From Synechococcus sp. Cruz-7E5 (GTDB taxonomy: Bacteria; Cyanobacteriota; Cyanobacteriia; PCC-6307; Cyanobiaceae), in the NCBI RefSeq assembly GCF_024345995.1, contig NZ_JAGQCE010000010.1:44058-108057 (forward strand): DNA of 64,000 bases, written 5' to 3'. The notes under the pieces are model-generated. The model saw nothing but the letters and a program-made list of their open reading frames with translations. It made no database searches and was not told where the DNA came from. Made by a program: the position numbers and the translations under genes. This document shows positions 51,001-59,509 of this stretch, piece after piece (positions within the stretch are counted from its first letter, which is position 1; each line of letters opens with the position of its first letter).

Positions 51001-52929
51001 CTGGCGCCGCTCCAGGTAGGCCTGGGCCAGCTGGTTCACTACCTCATTCAAGAACGCCGCCGAGCCCATCGCCGGCTCGCACACCTTCAGCTGCAGGATG
51101 TCGGCCGCCGTTTTGCCGGGTAGCAGCTCCTTAAGGGCGTACTTCACCAGGCACTGGGTGAGCGATTCGGGCGTGTAGTAGCTGGCGCTCTTCTCGCGGT
51201 CGCGCCCAGCCAGGCGGTAGATGAAGCTGCCCTTGGGGTAGCACTTCGGTTTGCCGCTGCCCGGATCGGGCACGATCTCTTGGGCCTTGTAGGCCTTGAG
51301 CTGCTCGGCGGTCACGAAGTGGCCCACTTCCAGCTCGTCGTGCGCCTGGCCGCTGGCTTTGGTATTGTCGTCTTCCTCGTCGAAGTCGTCGTCGTCATCG
51401 CTGGAGGTGGCTTTGCCCTTCTTGGGGGCGGGCTGCACTTCATAGAGGTCTTCTTCCGCGAAGAACCCCCGAAAGCTGAGCAGGGCCTCATACACGGCGC
51501 CGAGCTGGTTGATGCCCAGCTGCGAGTAGCTCACCCGGCCGCGTCGCTTGCCCTTGCCTTCCTTGGTGAGCGACATCAGCTCGATCACCTCGCGCAACAC
51601 CACGTTGCGGAAGCGAACCTGTGACCAGCGCTTCTCTCCTTTCGTATCTCTTAGAAGGCCATTGAAGATCGGCAGGCGCTCGGGATCGAATAAGTGGGCC
51701 TTCAGGGGCGTCAGCCGGAAGCTGTCGTGAAAGTGATCGTCGGCATCAGCCAGAGGCAGCTGGGCCGTGGCGTCGTCACGCTTGGGGTAGCCCTCCCAGA
51801 TCATCTGGAACAGCCGATCAAGCGAATCGCTGATGTAGGTGCCTTCCTTGTCTTCCTCGCTGCCCAGCTCGGCCGTGTCCATCTCCCGCAGGCTTTCGAG
51901 GCTGTAGCCCAGTCGATACACATCGCTGCCCATCGGCGCATAGCCCAGATCTGGCCGGCTCTCGATGTAGAAGAGAAACAACAGCCGGTACATGTACCGT
52001 AGGCATTCGAGCGTGAGCTGGTTGGGATCCAGGCGCTCCTCGAATACCCCCTTCTTTTGGCCCTTGATGCAGGCCACTACCTCATTACCCAGCAGCTCGA
52101 TCGAACGCCGCAGGGCGTACTTCAGATCGGTGGAAACCTCATAGGCGTGCTTGTGGCTGTTCTCATCAAGCTCATCCAGCAGCGGCGTACCGCCCCCGCT
52201 CGGGCAGGTGTGTTCGCGGTGCAGTATGGTAGCTACAGCCAGCAGGGCATCGGGGTTGTTGTCTCCTAGGAGCGTGTCGAGCTCGAAGCGCAGCAGCCGT
52301 GAGGCCGCCCACTTTTGCCGGTCGATCAGCAGCAGCTGGTCGCGGCTCACCGCCAGCACCCAGCGCGGCGGCACGTCCTGCCCGAACACACGCTTGGAGA
52401 TCAGCTCCTCCCAGGTTTCGCCCTCCAGCACCTTGCCCAGGGATGGGTCGGCGATCTGGCATCCCCAGGTGGCCGCGATCGTGAGCTCCAGGGGATCGGA
52501 TTGCTCGTTACTGGGGTTGAAGCACTCCACAGCCCACAGCCACGGTTCGCCTTTGGCGGTGCAAATCTCCGCCAGCAAAGGGACCTGGTAGGCCTCCCCG
52601 CCAACCAGCACCGGCTCAGACTTAGGGGCATAGGGATAGCCGAGCGCCTCAAGCAGCGGCTGGAAGAACAGCTCCCGCTGCAGCCTGAGCCGCTCCGCGG
52701 GGTCTTTGATGATTCCCTGCTCCGCTTCCCGCAGTTTCTGCCAGGGCTTGCGAAGGGCCTTGAAGCGTTGCTCTGGGGTGCTGATCTCCGCAGTGGGATC
52801 GGACTTCAATTGCTCCTTGGCCGCTTCGACCCAGCGCTCGCGCACCTTCTTGATGTCGCCCGTGAGAACGCTCTCGAGGTAGTGAGCGGAATAGAACTCG
52901 TTGGCGTTGCTGATGCCGGGAAGGGCCAT
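48028..52929 (-). CDS. drmMI: DrmMI-like adenine-specific DNA methyltransferase
   Basis: 1633 residues. SAM-binding motif I is KVCEPAMGSAAFLNEVVNQL (~residue 620); catalytic motif IV NPPW is at ~1001 (FDLTVGNPPWVSPDW). An acidic insert (SSDDDDDFDEEDDN) lies near 510. The gene starts 4 bp after drmD. The part encoding residues 1 to ~1000 is GC-rich like the island, while from NPPW onward to about residue 1600 the DNA is clearly AT-richer, indicating replacement of the specificity half. The C-terminus ends TTPEGPVERAIVYEAPFDRF, a family tail also found in the nearby remnant. Class 1 DISARM has this pair (DrmD, DrmMI); a BREX PglX-like or Eco57I-type enzyme is the alternative. Confidence 0.82.
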   Translation of the reverse strand: MALPGISNANEFYSAHYLESVLTGDIKKVRERWVEAAKEQLKSDPTAEISTPEQRFKALRKPWQKLREAEQGIIKDPAERLRLQRELFFQPLLEALGYPYAPKSEPVLVGGEAYQVPLLAEICTAKGEPWLWAVECFNPSNEQSDPLELTIAATWGCQIADPSLGKVLEGETWEELISKRVFGQDVPPRWVLAVSRDQLLLIDRQKWAASRLLRFELDTLLGDNNPDALLAVATILHREHTCPSGGGTPLLDELDENSHKHAYEVSTDLKYALRRSIELLGNEVVACIKGQKKGVFEERLDPNQLTLECLRYMYRLLFLFYIESRPDLGYAPMGSDVYRLGYSLESLREMDTAELGSEEDKEGTYISDSLDRLFQMIWEGYPKRDDATAQLPLADADDHFHDSFRLTPLKAHLFDPERLPIFNGLLRDTKGEKRWSQVRFRNVVLREVIELMSLTKEGKGKRRGRVSYSQLGINQLGAVYEALLSFRGFFAEEDLYEVQPAPKKGKATSSDDDDDFDEEDDNTKASGQAHDELEVGHFVTAEQLKAYKAQEIVPDPGSGKPKCYPKGSFIYRLAGRDREKSASYYTPESLTQCLVKYALKELLPGKTAADILQLKVCEPAMGSAAFLNEVVNQLAQAYLERRQQETGMSIPHERYATEMQKVKMRLADQNVFGVDLNPVAVELAEVSLWLNSIFMPENGRAFIPWFSQQLVCGNSLIGARRQIYRVSQLPTGSGRKSKPIKLWHEHAPEELAWDAPLPGDAIFHFLLPDPGMTAYIDKVIKELEPEAIEHCKRWNKAFVDEAFTEVQIAHLLRLSKLVNELWLDWAKQQVQLRARTTDPLPVWPDSESDHVDCSAWTPLKLKDRIQEQEVLGHNVVNTNARLRLKWAMDYWTALWFWPIRQAESLPNRNTWMLELSMILGDLEQGVAPELGQTNLFADTKLKQLAVDFSDRYGFVDLERLKSEFERLRLVEAVARRIRPLHWDLEFADLMRHGGFDLTVGNPPWVSPDWNKADTLSETYPEVIVQKWSASKVNKKWSELARLEPRGTACEEARVGGCENLGICNFLKADSNYLGMQSVKPDLYKNFILLCRRLCSSIDGAVGLLHPPGIMRETGGQTIRKLSLGNTRYIFQFENQLKLFADIGNTRKYCISISCNTPEEGAHAKADTLVISNLFHPKTIDSCFALPANALGCPGVKENGSWALRGHPDRIVPLSILLQDTQGGKGQSNAYHGQKLIFAHNKAVAEAGKRASTHKHRAIDVAHMNSIYLRSYNQAAMEEAGYIVKETFFPASFEELIISPRHATLGAPFFKAPKRICNTHRAFEVVNHGYVLNGGIPRSTFLITKEGRACRASWDSSIEDPRLGRCEFKLVFNEMVDPAGQRSLSACIMPSCIGHTNLLSSLTFVNIEDLLSITTGFLNILSDMNLRMSGSGHITDKEFGLFPYIPSGSIRFGAACARLLHLHSYLPGLNELAQRKQLSSPGTGWSSSNIRLKDLHDQPNPFSRRQALLELDVLVSMEIGLGVDDLCSAVRTCFPVLEQIEKSQYYDKIGNIVFTTDKSLGGVGLPRVGRENANGWDQILAAGESIARMIAIDDTTPEGPVERAIVYEAPFDRFFRSEEYIAAWQYFDEKGLSK

Positions 52930-52932
52930 GGG

Positions 52933-55860
52933 TCAGGCCTCCCCGTGAAGAACGGCCACCAGCTTCAGGTAGGGGGCGGGCTCAATGGTCATCACTTCCT
53001 CCACGAAGCGCTCGTGATCCTTGAAGCGCTCGTCGATGGTCTTCTGGTCGGCTGTGCGCTTCTTGTCCTTGATCTGCTTGGGCCTCTGGTCGGCGGCGTA
53101 GGCCAGCTCAAGCTGCTCCACCTGCCGACCTCTCAAGTGGCGCAGGCGCTGCCGCTGGGCCTCCAGCTCCGGCTGCATGCGCTCTTTCCATTGCTCGCGG
53201 CACTCCAGCAGGTATTGATGGGCCGCATCCACAGCCACCTTGCGTTGCTGCTTGATGGAGTCGGCGATGACCGCGCCCGGGTTCGCGTAACTGCGGCGAC
53301 CCAGCTGCAGCCGCCCAGCCACCGCTTCGAACGGCTCCACGGCCGCCACCCGCAGGCCGCTGCCCGCAAAGTGCACGGCCACCCACTCCTGCACCACCGG
53401 CACTCCACGCTGGTTGGGGATCGTGCCCTGCAGCACCATCACCACCTCGCCCGGATCGAGCTCTTCGCTGAGTTGCAGCACCGGCGCCTGGTGGCGGGCA
53501 AAGGCGATCAAGCCGCGGTCAGCCAGCCAGTCCACCAGCGGGTGCAGATCCCAGAGGTATTCCAGTTCCGGTCGGGCGCTGTCCTGCCGCCGTGCCTGCT
53601 CCAGGGCGCGCTGCAGGGCCTCCGGGTCGGTGCTGAGCGCCAGGCGCTGGCCGCGGGGCGGCTGCAGCTCGCGGGGGTAGCGGTCGTAGCGCCGCTGCAG
53701 ATCATTCGGTGGGCTGAGCTCGAGGCGCTCTTCGGCCGGGTAGGGCTTGAGGTCGAGCTTTTCGCCGCGGCGCTCCATCTGCTCGCTCACCGCCTCAAGG
53801 GAGCGCTCCACATAGTTCCAGAGGCTCGGGAACAGGCTGAAGGCTCGGCTGCGCTGCACCGCAGGGCCTGGCTCATCGGGAATGACATTGCCGTCAGTGC
53901 TATCGCCGTCATCAACGCCGAACAGATCATCAAAGTTGAACAGGCCATCGTCGCTGGCTTGCTTCAAATAGCGCTCTGCGTTGGCCTCCATTCGCGCTTC
54001 TAAGCCTGAGGCGTCGCCGGCTTCGACCGCTTTCTCGATCTCTGTTTCCTCCGCTGCCGGATCGAACACCCTCAGGAACACCGAGGGATCCCCGATGTTC
54101 TGCTGGGCCTGCGCGTCTTTCTTGATCAGCACCCGCAGGATCTTCTCGGTGTCGCCCATGCCCTCGCTGCGGGAAGCCGTGAGCAGGTAACGGATCTGGG
54201 GTTGCTGCGGCTGGCCATAGCGATCGATGCGGCCATTGCGCTGCTGCAGGGTCATCAGCGACCAGGGGATGTCGAAGTGCACCAGCCGATGGCTGAGGTA
54301 GTGCAGGTTCAGGCCTTCTGAGGCCACTTCGGTGGCCACCAGGATTCGCACCGCCTCCTTCTCCTGGGCGAACTGCTCCACCACCTTCGTCTGCTCCACA
54401 TCGGCCATAGCGCCATCGAGCTGCACCACGGCGCCCTTCGGCAGGCCCAGATCCTGGGGTAGGTGTTCCACCAGGAATCGCTGGCTTTCGCGCCGCCCGG
54501 TGAAGATCACCAACCGGTCCTTCGGGTCCTTGCCCCTCCAGCTCCAGTCGGAGCGGATCAGCTGCAGCAACCTCTGGTACTTGGAGAAGTCTTCGGCGCC
54601 AATCGCCACCAGCAGGGGTTCCAGTGGCACCAGGGCCGCGATGTCGGCCGGGGCTGGTGTGGTCCCAGCTCGCAGCTTTTGGAGGCGGTTGCGTACGGTT
54701 TCCAGTGCCGCCATCGGGCTCGAGAGCATGCTCTTGGCCAGGGTGGTGCGGAACAGCTGGCCCGCCTTGGCTTTGGCATCGGTGTCGGGCAGTTTCAGAT
54801 CGGCCAGTAGGGCGAACACCCGCTCTTCCCTCTCGCTCGCCTGGCACTCCACATCTCTGCTCTCCCGCTCCTTGACGGTCTTGCGTAGGTCAGCGATCAC
54901 GTCCTTGCGGAAGCGCCGCACATAGAGGTCCTTGATGTCCTCCTTGGTGTACTGGATCGGGTTGGCAATCGCCGTGGCATCGAGCATGTTCATCAAGCTG
55001 GCGAAGCTCTTTGAACTGCCGTCGTGGGGTGTCGCCGAGAGCAGGATCAAAGTGTCAGAGCGGGTCGCCAGTCGCTTCGCCAGGCGGGCCCGTTGCGAGT
55101 TCTGCGCAGAACTCTTGCCGCGCTCGGCCACGTTCTGGCATTCATCGATCACGATGATGTCCCAGCTGGCGCTATCGAGGTAGTAGCGGTATTCGCGGTC
55201 GTTCTTCAGCGTGTCCACCGACACGATCGCCTTGTCGTAGTAGTGGAAGGGGTTCTGGTTGGTAGGGATCTGCTCGCGGATCCGCTGGATCCCCACTGAA
55301 TCGAGGCGCACCAGGGGGATCGAGAAGCGTGTCCAGAACTCCTTCTGGAACTGCACCAGCATGCTCTTGGTTGTGACCACCAGGATTCGCTTGCCCCGGC
55401 CCCGGCGGATCAGCTCGCTGCAAAGGATGCCGCACTCCAGTGTCTTTCCCAGCCCCACCGCATCGGCGATCAGCAGCCGCTGGCGCGGCATCGCCAGAGC
55501 CTTGGCGGCGGGCTGCAGCTGGAAGTCCATCACGTCCATCGCCGCCAGATGGCCCACCACCAGGGATGCATCCGTGGGCACCGTGCGGCGCAGATGAGCC
55601 TCGATGAACAGCAGGCTGTCGCGGTACTGGGGTGAGGGATCAGCCACCAGCTCGGTGTCTTCCGGCTGCAGCACCTTGAAACTGCCAGCCGCCTGTTCCA
55701 CCTCCACGATGAAACGGGCCTCCTTCTCCCGCAGGAAAGCCGACACGCCCACCACATCCACCACCTGCTGGCCGTCGGAGCTGCGGCCCAGGCTGCGCAC
55801 CATCCACTCAGCGCTGCGGCACTCGATGCGGGCTCCGGGGGCGAGGACGGCGGCGCTCAT
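52933..55860 (-). CDS. drmD: DrmD-like SNF2 family helicase
   Basis: 975 residues. It starts with a small beta domain (APGARIECRSAEWMVRSLGR) before the SNF2 core. Motifs: LIADAVGLGKT (130-140), DECQ (239-242), SATPHDG (275-281) and, in the second RecA domain, LVATEVASEGLNLHYLSHRL and QQRNGRIDRYGQ. The C-terminal third is a charged helical region. Architecture and the adjacent methylase fit class 1 DISARM DrmD; a RapA/HepA-like protein is the wider family. It is first in the operon. Confidence 0.82.
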   Translation of the reverse strand: MSAAVLAPGARIECRSAEWMVRSLGRSSDGQQVVDVVGVSAFLREKEARFIVEVEQAAGSFKVLQPEDTELVADPSPQYRDSLLFIEAHLRRTVPTDASLVVGHLAAMDVMDFQLQPAAKALAMPRQRLLIADAVGLGKTLECGILCSELIRRGRGKRILVVTTKSMLVQFQKEFWTRFSIPLVRLDSVGIQRIREQIPTNQNPFHYYDKAIVSVDTLKNDREYRYYLDSASWDIIVIDECQNVAERGKSSAQNSQRARLAKRLATRSDTLILLSATPHDGSSKSFASLMNMLDATAIANPIQYTKEDIKDLYVRRFRKDVIADLRKTVKERESRDVECQASEREERVFALLADLKLPDTDAKAKAGQLFRTTLAKSMLSSPMAALETVRNRLQKLRAGTTPAPADIAALVPLEPLLVAIGAEDFSKYQRLLQLIRSDWSWRGKDPKDRLVIFTGRRESQRFLVEHLPQDLGLPKGAVVQLDGAMADVEQTKVVEQFAQEKEAVRILVATEVASEGLNLHYLSHRLVHFDIPWSLMTLQQRNGRIDRYGQPQQPQIRYLLTASRSEGMGDTEKILRVLIKKDAQAQQNIGDPSVFLRVFDPAAEETEIEKAVEAGDASGLEARMEANAERYLKQASDDGLFNFDDLFGVDDGDSTDGNVIPDEPGPAVQRSRAFSLFPSLWNYVERSLEAVSEQMERRGEKLDLKPYPAEERLELSPPNDLQRRYDRYPRELQPPRGQRLALSTDPEALQRALEQARRQDSARPELEYLWDLHPLVDWLADRGLIAFARHQAPVLQLSEELDPGEVVMVLQGTIPNQRGVPVVQEWVAVHFAGSGLRVAAVEPFEAVAGRLQLGRRSYANPGAVIADSIKQQRKVAVDAAHQYLLECREQWKERMQPELEAQRQRLRHLRGRQVEQLELAYAADQRPKQIKDKKRTADQKTIDERFKDHERFVEEVMTIEPAPYLKLVAVLHGEA

Positions 55861-56175
55861 GGGTCAGACCTCCTCACCACGAATTGGCCTTGTTCGGTCC
55901 GCCTGGGTACAACGTCCGACGATTGAATCTGTTCGAGACGGCTCAAAGGGGGCTCAGCTCCTGACTGGCAGTGTCGAGCCCCTTCACCTGCAAGAGGGTT
56001 CCGTTCATGCGAAGGACCAGGCAGCCACTGGCAAAGCGCGCGCTAATGAGACCACAAACGGGCAGTTTGAACGGGCCATGGCCGAATTGAGGTTATCTCG
56101 GAGAAGAGTCACCGCAGCACGAGCAGCAGGCGGCAGGATCTGCTTACCCCTTGGCTCCTGAGCCGGTGCGGTCCC
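55861..56175. other. intergenic stretch between drmD and the DUF4236 gene
   Basis: 315 bp that should contain divergent promoters for drmD and the DUF4236 gene. I see no clear -10/-35 pair, repeat or RNA gene. A frame crossing it lacks a credible start. Confidence 0.4.
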
Positions 56176-56745
56176 ATGCCCTTCCGCTTCCGCCGCAGCG
56201 CCCGCCTCGGCCCCCTGCGCTTCAACTTCAGCAAGAGCGGTCTCAGCTCGATTTCGCTTGGGGGTAGGGGAGCTTCCTTCAACATCCCAGTGGCCCGCTC
56301 AGGCGGTCCCCGCACCACCGTGGGGCTGCCCGGCACGGGGCTGAGCTGGAGCGTTGAACACAGGCCAGAAGCTGATCAAACGGCCCCGGCGCGACTCCCC
56401 GCTGGCCCGGCGGAGGGCCTGCCCAACAGCCGCCGCTTCCGGCCTGGCCAGCTGGATTCCTTCAAGCAGGGGTGCCTGGGCGTGTTGCAAAAGAAGCTGT
56501 TCGCGGCCGGCTCCCAAGGCCGGTTGATGTGGGACCTCAACCTGATCACCCGGCTGCTGACGGATCCCTCCATCGGCAGCCGAACCCAGGGCCTGCTGGC
56601 CGTGATCGAAACGCCGGAAGCGATGGAGGCCTACTTGCTCCGCGCCCAGAGCCAGGACGACGTGAAACGTCGAGCCCATCGCTGCGTCGAGGCGGCCAAG
56701 GAAGCGGCTCGCCTGGCCCAGATCCGGGGATGGCTGCGGCCATGA
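56176..56745 (+). CDS. DUF4236-domain protein
   Basis: 189 residues. The N-terminal ~55 residues (MPFRFRRSARLGPLRFNFSK, SGLSSISLGGRGASFNIPVA, RTTVGLPGTGLSW) are a complete DUF4236 module, a small domain common in prophages. The C-terminal ~100 residues are helical (FKQGCLGVLQKKLFAAGSQG, LNLITRLLTDPSIGSRTQGL). Function unknown. Confidence 0.85.
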   Translation: MPFRFRRSARLGPLRFNFSKSGLSSISLGGRGASFNIPVARSGGPRTTVGLPGTGLSWSVEHRPEADQTAPARLPAGPAEGLPNSRRFRPGQLDSFKQGCLGVLQKKLFAAGSQGRLMWDLNLITRLLTDPSIGSRTQGLLAVIETPEAMEAYLLRAQSQDDVKRRAHRCVEAAKEAARLAQIRGWLRP

Positions 56746-56836
56746 CGGTCACCCGTCGTTCCTGATCCGTCGCCTAGCGCAGAAAACTCCTGCTGGCGCA
56801 GGGGCACGCGCCGGGCCTTCCCATCGTCCGCCCCGC

Positions 56837-56931
56837 GGCAAGGGCGGTGCAAGTCGGCCTGGCGGCCGACCCTTGCCATGCGCTGCGGCGTTGGGGGCGT
56901 CCCGTCTGCGCGCCAGCTGGCGCCTGCTGCC
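56837..56931 (+). promoter_or_regulatory. structured 5' leader, copy B
   Basis: GGCAAGGG (56837-56844) and CCCTTGCC (56870-56877) form a stem, followed by GCGGCGTTGGGGGCGTCCCGTC-type sequence and GGCGCCTG immediately before ATG 56932. It matches the leader at 27808-27912 in order and spacing. Confidence 0.55.
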
Positions 56932-57210
56932 ATGCCCAGTCCTCTCCCCCACTCCAGCGATCCCGCCCTGCTGCTGCGCCGCTGCCGTGAAGCGATCCAT
57001 GCCGTGCTTGAGGCCCCGGAGGCCAGGCGCGCCCATGGAGCTCCCTTCTGCCCCAGCGAGCGCCGATTCCTGCAGCTGGTGGTGCTGCCGGTGATCGATC
57101 AGTTCCTCGGCCGCCTCCAGCTGATCCGCGCCGCCCAGGAGCAGCAGCAGTGGGAGCACTATGCGGCCGTCCCGCCTGAGGAGGCCGGGCCCTCTTCAGG
57201 CGGTGGCTGA
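56932..57210 (+). CDS. small helical protein, paralogue of the 27.9-kb gene
   Basis: 92 residues: DPALLLRRCREAIHAVLEAP, then FLQLVVLPVIDQFLGRLQLI and EQQQWEHYAAVPPEEAG. It shares the shape DP-x-LL..C..A....L..., then (V/L)LP...QFL.RL, with the protein at 27913, plus its leader. Function unknown. Confidence 0.6.
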   Translation: MPSPLPHSSDPALLLRRCREAIHAVLEAPEARRAHGAPFCPSERRFLQLVVLPVIDQFLGRLQLIRAAQEQQQWEHYAAVPPEEAGPSSGGG

Positions 57211-57243
57211 GAGGCGGCACCAGAGGGTGTGGCGCCAGGGCGC

Positions 57244-57951
57244 TCACACCGGCATCGGCTGTGAACCCTGCTCCCGCCGCTCGAGGTAGCCCGTGGCCCA
57301 CACCACCGGGGTGATGCCGCGGGGGATGATCCGTTCGTAGGCCTGGCTGCGCAGGATCTCGTTCACGGCTTCTCCCAGCAGTTCATTGGAGCGGCTTCCC
57401 GGCAGCCGGTGGCTGAGGGTCTGGTGAATGCGCAGCAGGTACCAGGCGGTGCCATCGAGGCCGGCGTTGAAACGCTCCCAGCTGCCGGGGTTACGCCGGG
57501 CATCGAGCACCATGTCACGGGCGTTGTGGGCCTTGTCGGCCGCCGTCACCAGCAGCGAATCGAGCGGCTTGTGCTCCAGCGAGGCCACATAGCGCGTCTT
57601 GCGCACAATCCAGGGTTCCTTGACGCCGCCTGCAGCCACCGGCCCTGAGGTGTCGGTGCAGTCGCTCACGATTCGCCCCACCCGCTCTCCATAGCGCCCG
57701 GCGATCGAGGACTCGTCCTGATCGGCGTCCTCGATGGCATCGTGCAGCAGACCGGCAATCGCCTGATCTTCCGTTCCGCCGTCTTCCCAGACCAGGCCGC
57801 TCACGGCGATCAGGTGGGAGATGTAAGGCACCTTCTTGCCCTTGCGGGTCTGATTGCGGTGCAGCTGGGCGGCCCAGAGCAGGGCCTCGTCGTAGCGCTG
57901 GCTGTGGGTGGGGAGTTTGTTTTTCATCGGCTTCATCTGCTGGGGGTTCAT
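57244..57951 (-). CDS. HD-domain phosphohydrolase (RelA/SpoT hydrolase-like)
   Basis: 235 residues. HD signatures: LHRNQTRKGKKVPYISHLIA, then IAGLLHDAIEDADQDESSIA and VTAADKAHNARDMVLDA. These match the hydrolase half of RelA/SpoT and small alarmone hydrolases, which cleave (p)ppGpp or related nucleotides. The start overlaps the upstream gene stop (ATGA). Confidence 0.85.
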   Translation of the reverse strand: MNPQQMKPMKNKLPTHSQRYDEALLWAAQLHRNQTRKGKKVPYISHLIAVSGLVWEDGGTEDQAIAGLLHDAIEDADQDESSIAGRYGERVGRIVSDCTDTSGPVAAGGVKEPWIVRKTRYVASLEHKPLDSLLVTAADKAHNARDMVLDARRNPGSWERFNAGLDGTAWYLLRIHQTLSHRLPGSRSNELLGEAVNEILRSQAYERIIPRGITPVVWATGYLERREQGSQPMPV

Positions 57952-58292
57952 GGTGTGGCTTTGGCCTCCGTTTCTCGCGCTTTGCGGGCCTCATAGGCCT
58001 CATAGAGCAGGTCCATTTCGGCTTCCGGGAGGGGGTCCTGGATCTTGCCGCCATCAAAGGCTTCGGCGCCGAAGTAGCAGCGGGCCCGTTCCTCGTGGAT
58101 CCGGTCCCACCAGTCGCCACCAATCAGGCGGGCCCAGAGATCAGGGAATGGCTCCCACGCCCTGCGAATGGCATTCCAGATCGCTTCGGTGTCAGGGCCA
58201 TCGCCCATGCGGGCCAGGGTGACGGGCCTTCCGTGGTTGCCGTCGTCATCGTCTTGCCAGGGATCTTCCTTGGCGTAATACCTCAATGTCAT
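57948..58292 (-). CDS. hypothetical acidic protein coupled to the HD gene
   Basis: 114 residues from ATG 58292 with GGAGG 5 nt upstream; a longer frame exists but lacks signals. It begins MTLRYYAKEDPWQDDDDGNH and contains IWNAIRRAWEPFPDLWARLI and a helical tail. Coupling suggests it works with the HD enzyme. No family recognised. Confidence 0.6.
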   Translation of the reverse strand: MTLRYYAKEDPWQDDDDGNHGRPVTLARMGDGPDTEAIWNAIRRAWEPFPDLWARLIGGDWWDRIHEERARCYFGAEAFDGGKIQDPLPEAEMDLLYEAYEARKARETEAKATP

Positions 58293-58433
58293 CGGTGCCT
58301 CCGGGGTTGGGAAAACCCCCCGGGCAGCGCCTGGAGGTTCATTCTCTCCCGAGTGGGTCTCCCTCCCGTTCATCGTCATGACGGCGGAGGCTGCGACCAC
58401 AGGATCAGAAAGGACCTAACCAGGAGATCTAAG

Positions 58434-58580
58434 ATGGCTCTAATCGGAGCTGGGATGGTGCATGCTCCGCTTCAGGATTGCAGTCCAGGCGCTGGGGCTG
58501 GTCAAAGCCCACTGCTGGCGCTGGCCCAGTGGTCTGATCACGTCAGCGGCTTCCTGGTGTCCTGCGAGCCATTTCATTGA
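58434..58580 (+). CDS. possible 48-residue peptide
   Basis: The ATG at 58434 has AGGAG 7-12 nt upstream. The product starts MALIGAGMVHAPLQDCSPGA. The 370-bp stretch between the 114-residue gene and the flavin reductase holds nothing else convincing, so this is offered with low confidence. Confidence 0.2.
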   Translation: MALIGAGMVHAPLQDCSPGAGAGQSPLLALAQWSDHVSGFLVSCEPFH

Positions 58581-58662
58581 ACTGGGAGCGGCGGCCCCGC
58601 AGCCATCTGGTGTTTGCCGACAATCGCGTCGCTCAGCTGTTGGCCAGCCTTCCGTACTGCCT

Positions 58663-59292
58663 TCAACCCAGCAGCCTGGGGCGCAACAGCTCGAACACTT
58701 CCCCCAGGCGCGTGTAGTCGTTCAAGGCCAATTTGCCTACGGGGCGGAGTGCTTCCGCAGAGGCGGCCCCCGAAGGACCTAGGCAACGCTCCTGCACATG
58801 CACCATCACCACTTGGCCCAGAGCCATGGTGAATGTCGTGCCAGGTACGGGGATCAGCTCAAGCAGTTCACATTCCAGGCAAGCGGCGGCATCCCGCACG
58901 CGTGGGGCCTCGATGCGGCTGCCTGGCACAGCCGTCAGGCCTGCGGCTTCGAATTCATTGGTGCCAGGTGGGTAGTCGGTGGCTGTGATGTTCATCTGCT
59001 CAACGAGCCGGTCATTCACCACATGCACCGCAAAGCAGCGGGTCTGTCGGATGTTCCGCAGGGTGTCCTTCTCCCGATCGCGCCGTGCACCGATCGAGAC
59101 CATCAGCACCACCGGCTGATCACTCACGGCATTGAAGAAGCTGAACGGTGCCAGGTTGGCTTGCCCCTCGCTGCTGATCGTGCTCACCCAGGCAATCGGC
59201 CGAGGCACCACCAGGCTGGTGCAGAGCTTGTAGAGAGCCCCACCATCCAAGGTGTCCGGGTCGATGGAGCAAATCGGCTCGGGTTCGAGCAT
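58663..59292 (-). CDS. flavin reductase-like (FMN-binding split barrel) protein
   Basis: 209 residues. LCTSLVVPRPIAWVSTISSE, NLAPFSFFNAVSDQPVVLMV, KDTLRNIRQTRCFAVHVVND and ECELLELIPVPGTTFTMALG are the standard motifs of the flavin reductase/DIM6-NTAB family. It probably binds FMN and reduces it with NAD(P)H or acts as an FMN-dependent oxidoreductase. The partner is unknown. Confidence 0.9.
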   Translation of the reverse strand: MLEPEPICSIDPDTLDGGALYKLCTSLVVPRPIAWVSTISSEGQANLAPFSFFNAVSDQPVVLMVSIGARRDREKDTLRNIRQTRCFAVHVVNDRLVEQMNITATDYPPGTNEFEAAGLTAVPGSRIEAPRVRDAAACLECELLELIPVPGTTFTMALGQVVMVHVQERCLGPSGAASAEALRPVGKLALNDYTRLGEVFELLRPRLLG

Positions 59293-59509
59293 CGACGGGC
59301 CGTGGTCAGGGGCACACCATGCTGCAGCAACCGCCCACAGGCTCGGAGTTTTGCATCAGCTCCACATGGAAGCGGATCGCCGAGAGTCGCTTGAGATCTG
59401 GCTGTGCCGAGAGCAGTTGGTGCACAGAAACCGAACGATGCCGCACTCCGGATGGCTCGTGAAGCTGTCGGCCATCGAAGAATCTGCTGCCTGGATTCAG
59501 GCGCGTCGA

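Noticed and set aside
52315..54003. 562-codon plus-strand frame opposite the methylase and SNF2 genes
   Set aside because: It lies antisense to two well-supported genes in GC-rich DNA, has shadow-type composition (His, Gln, Arg, Leu) and no domain.
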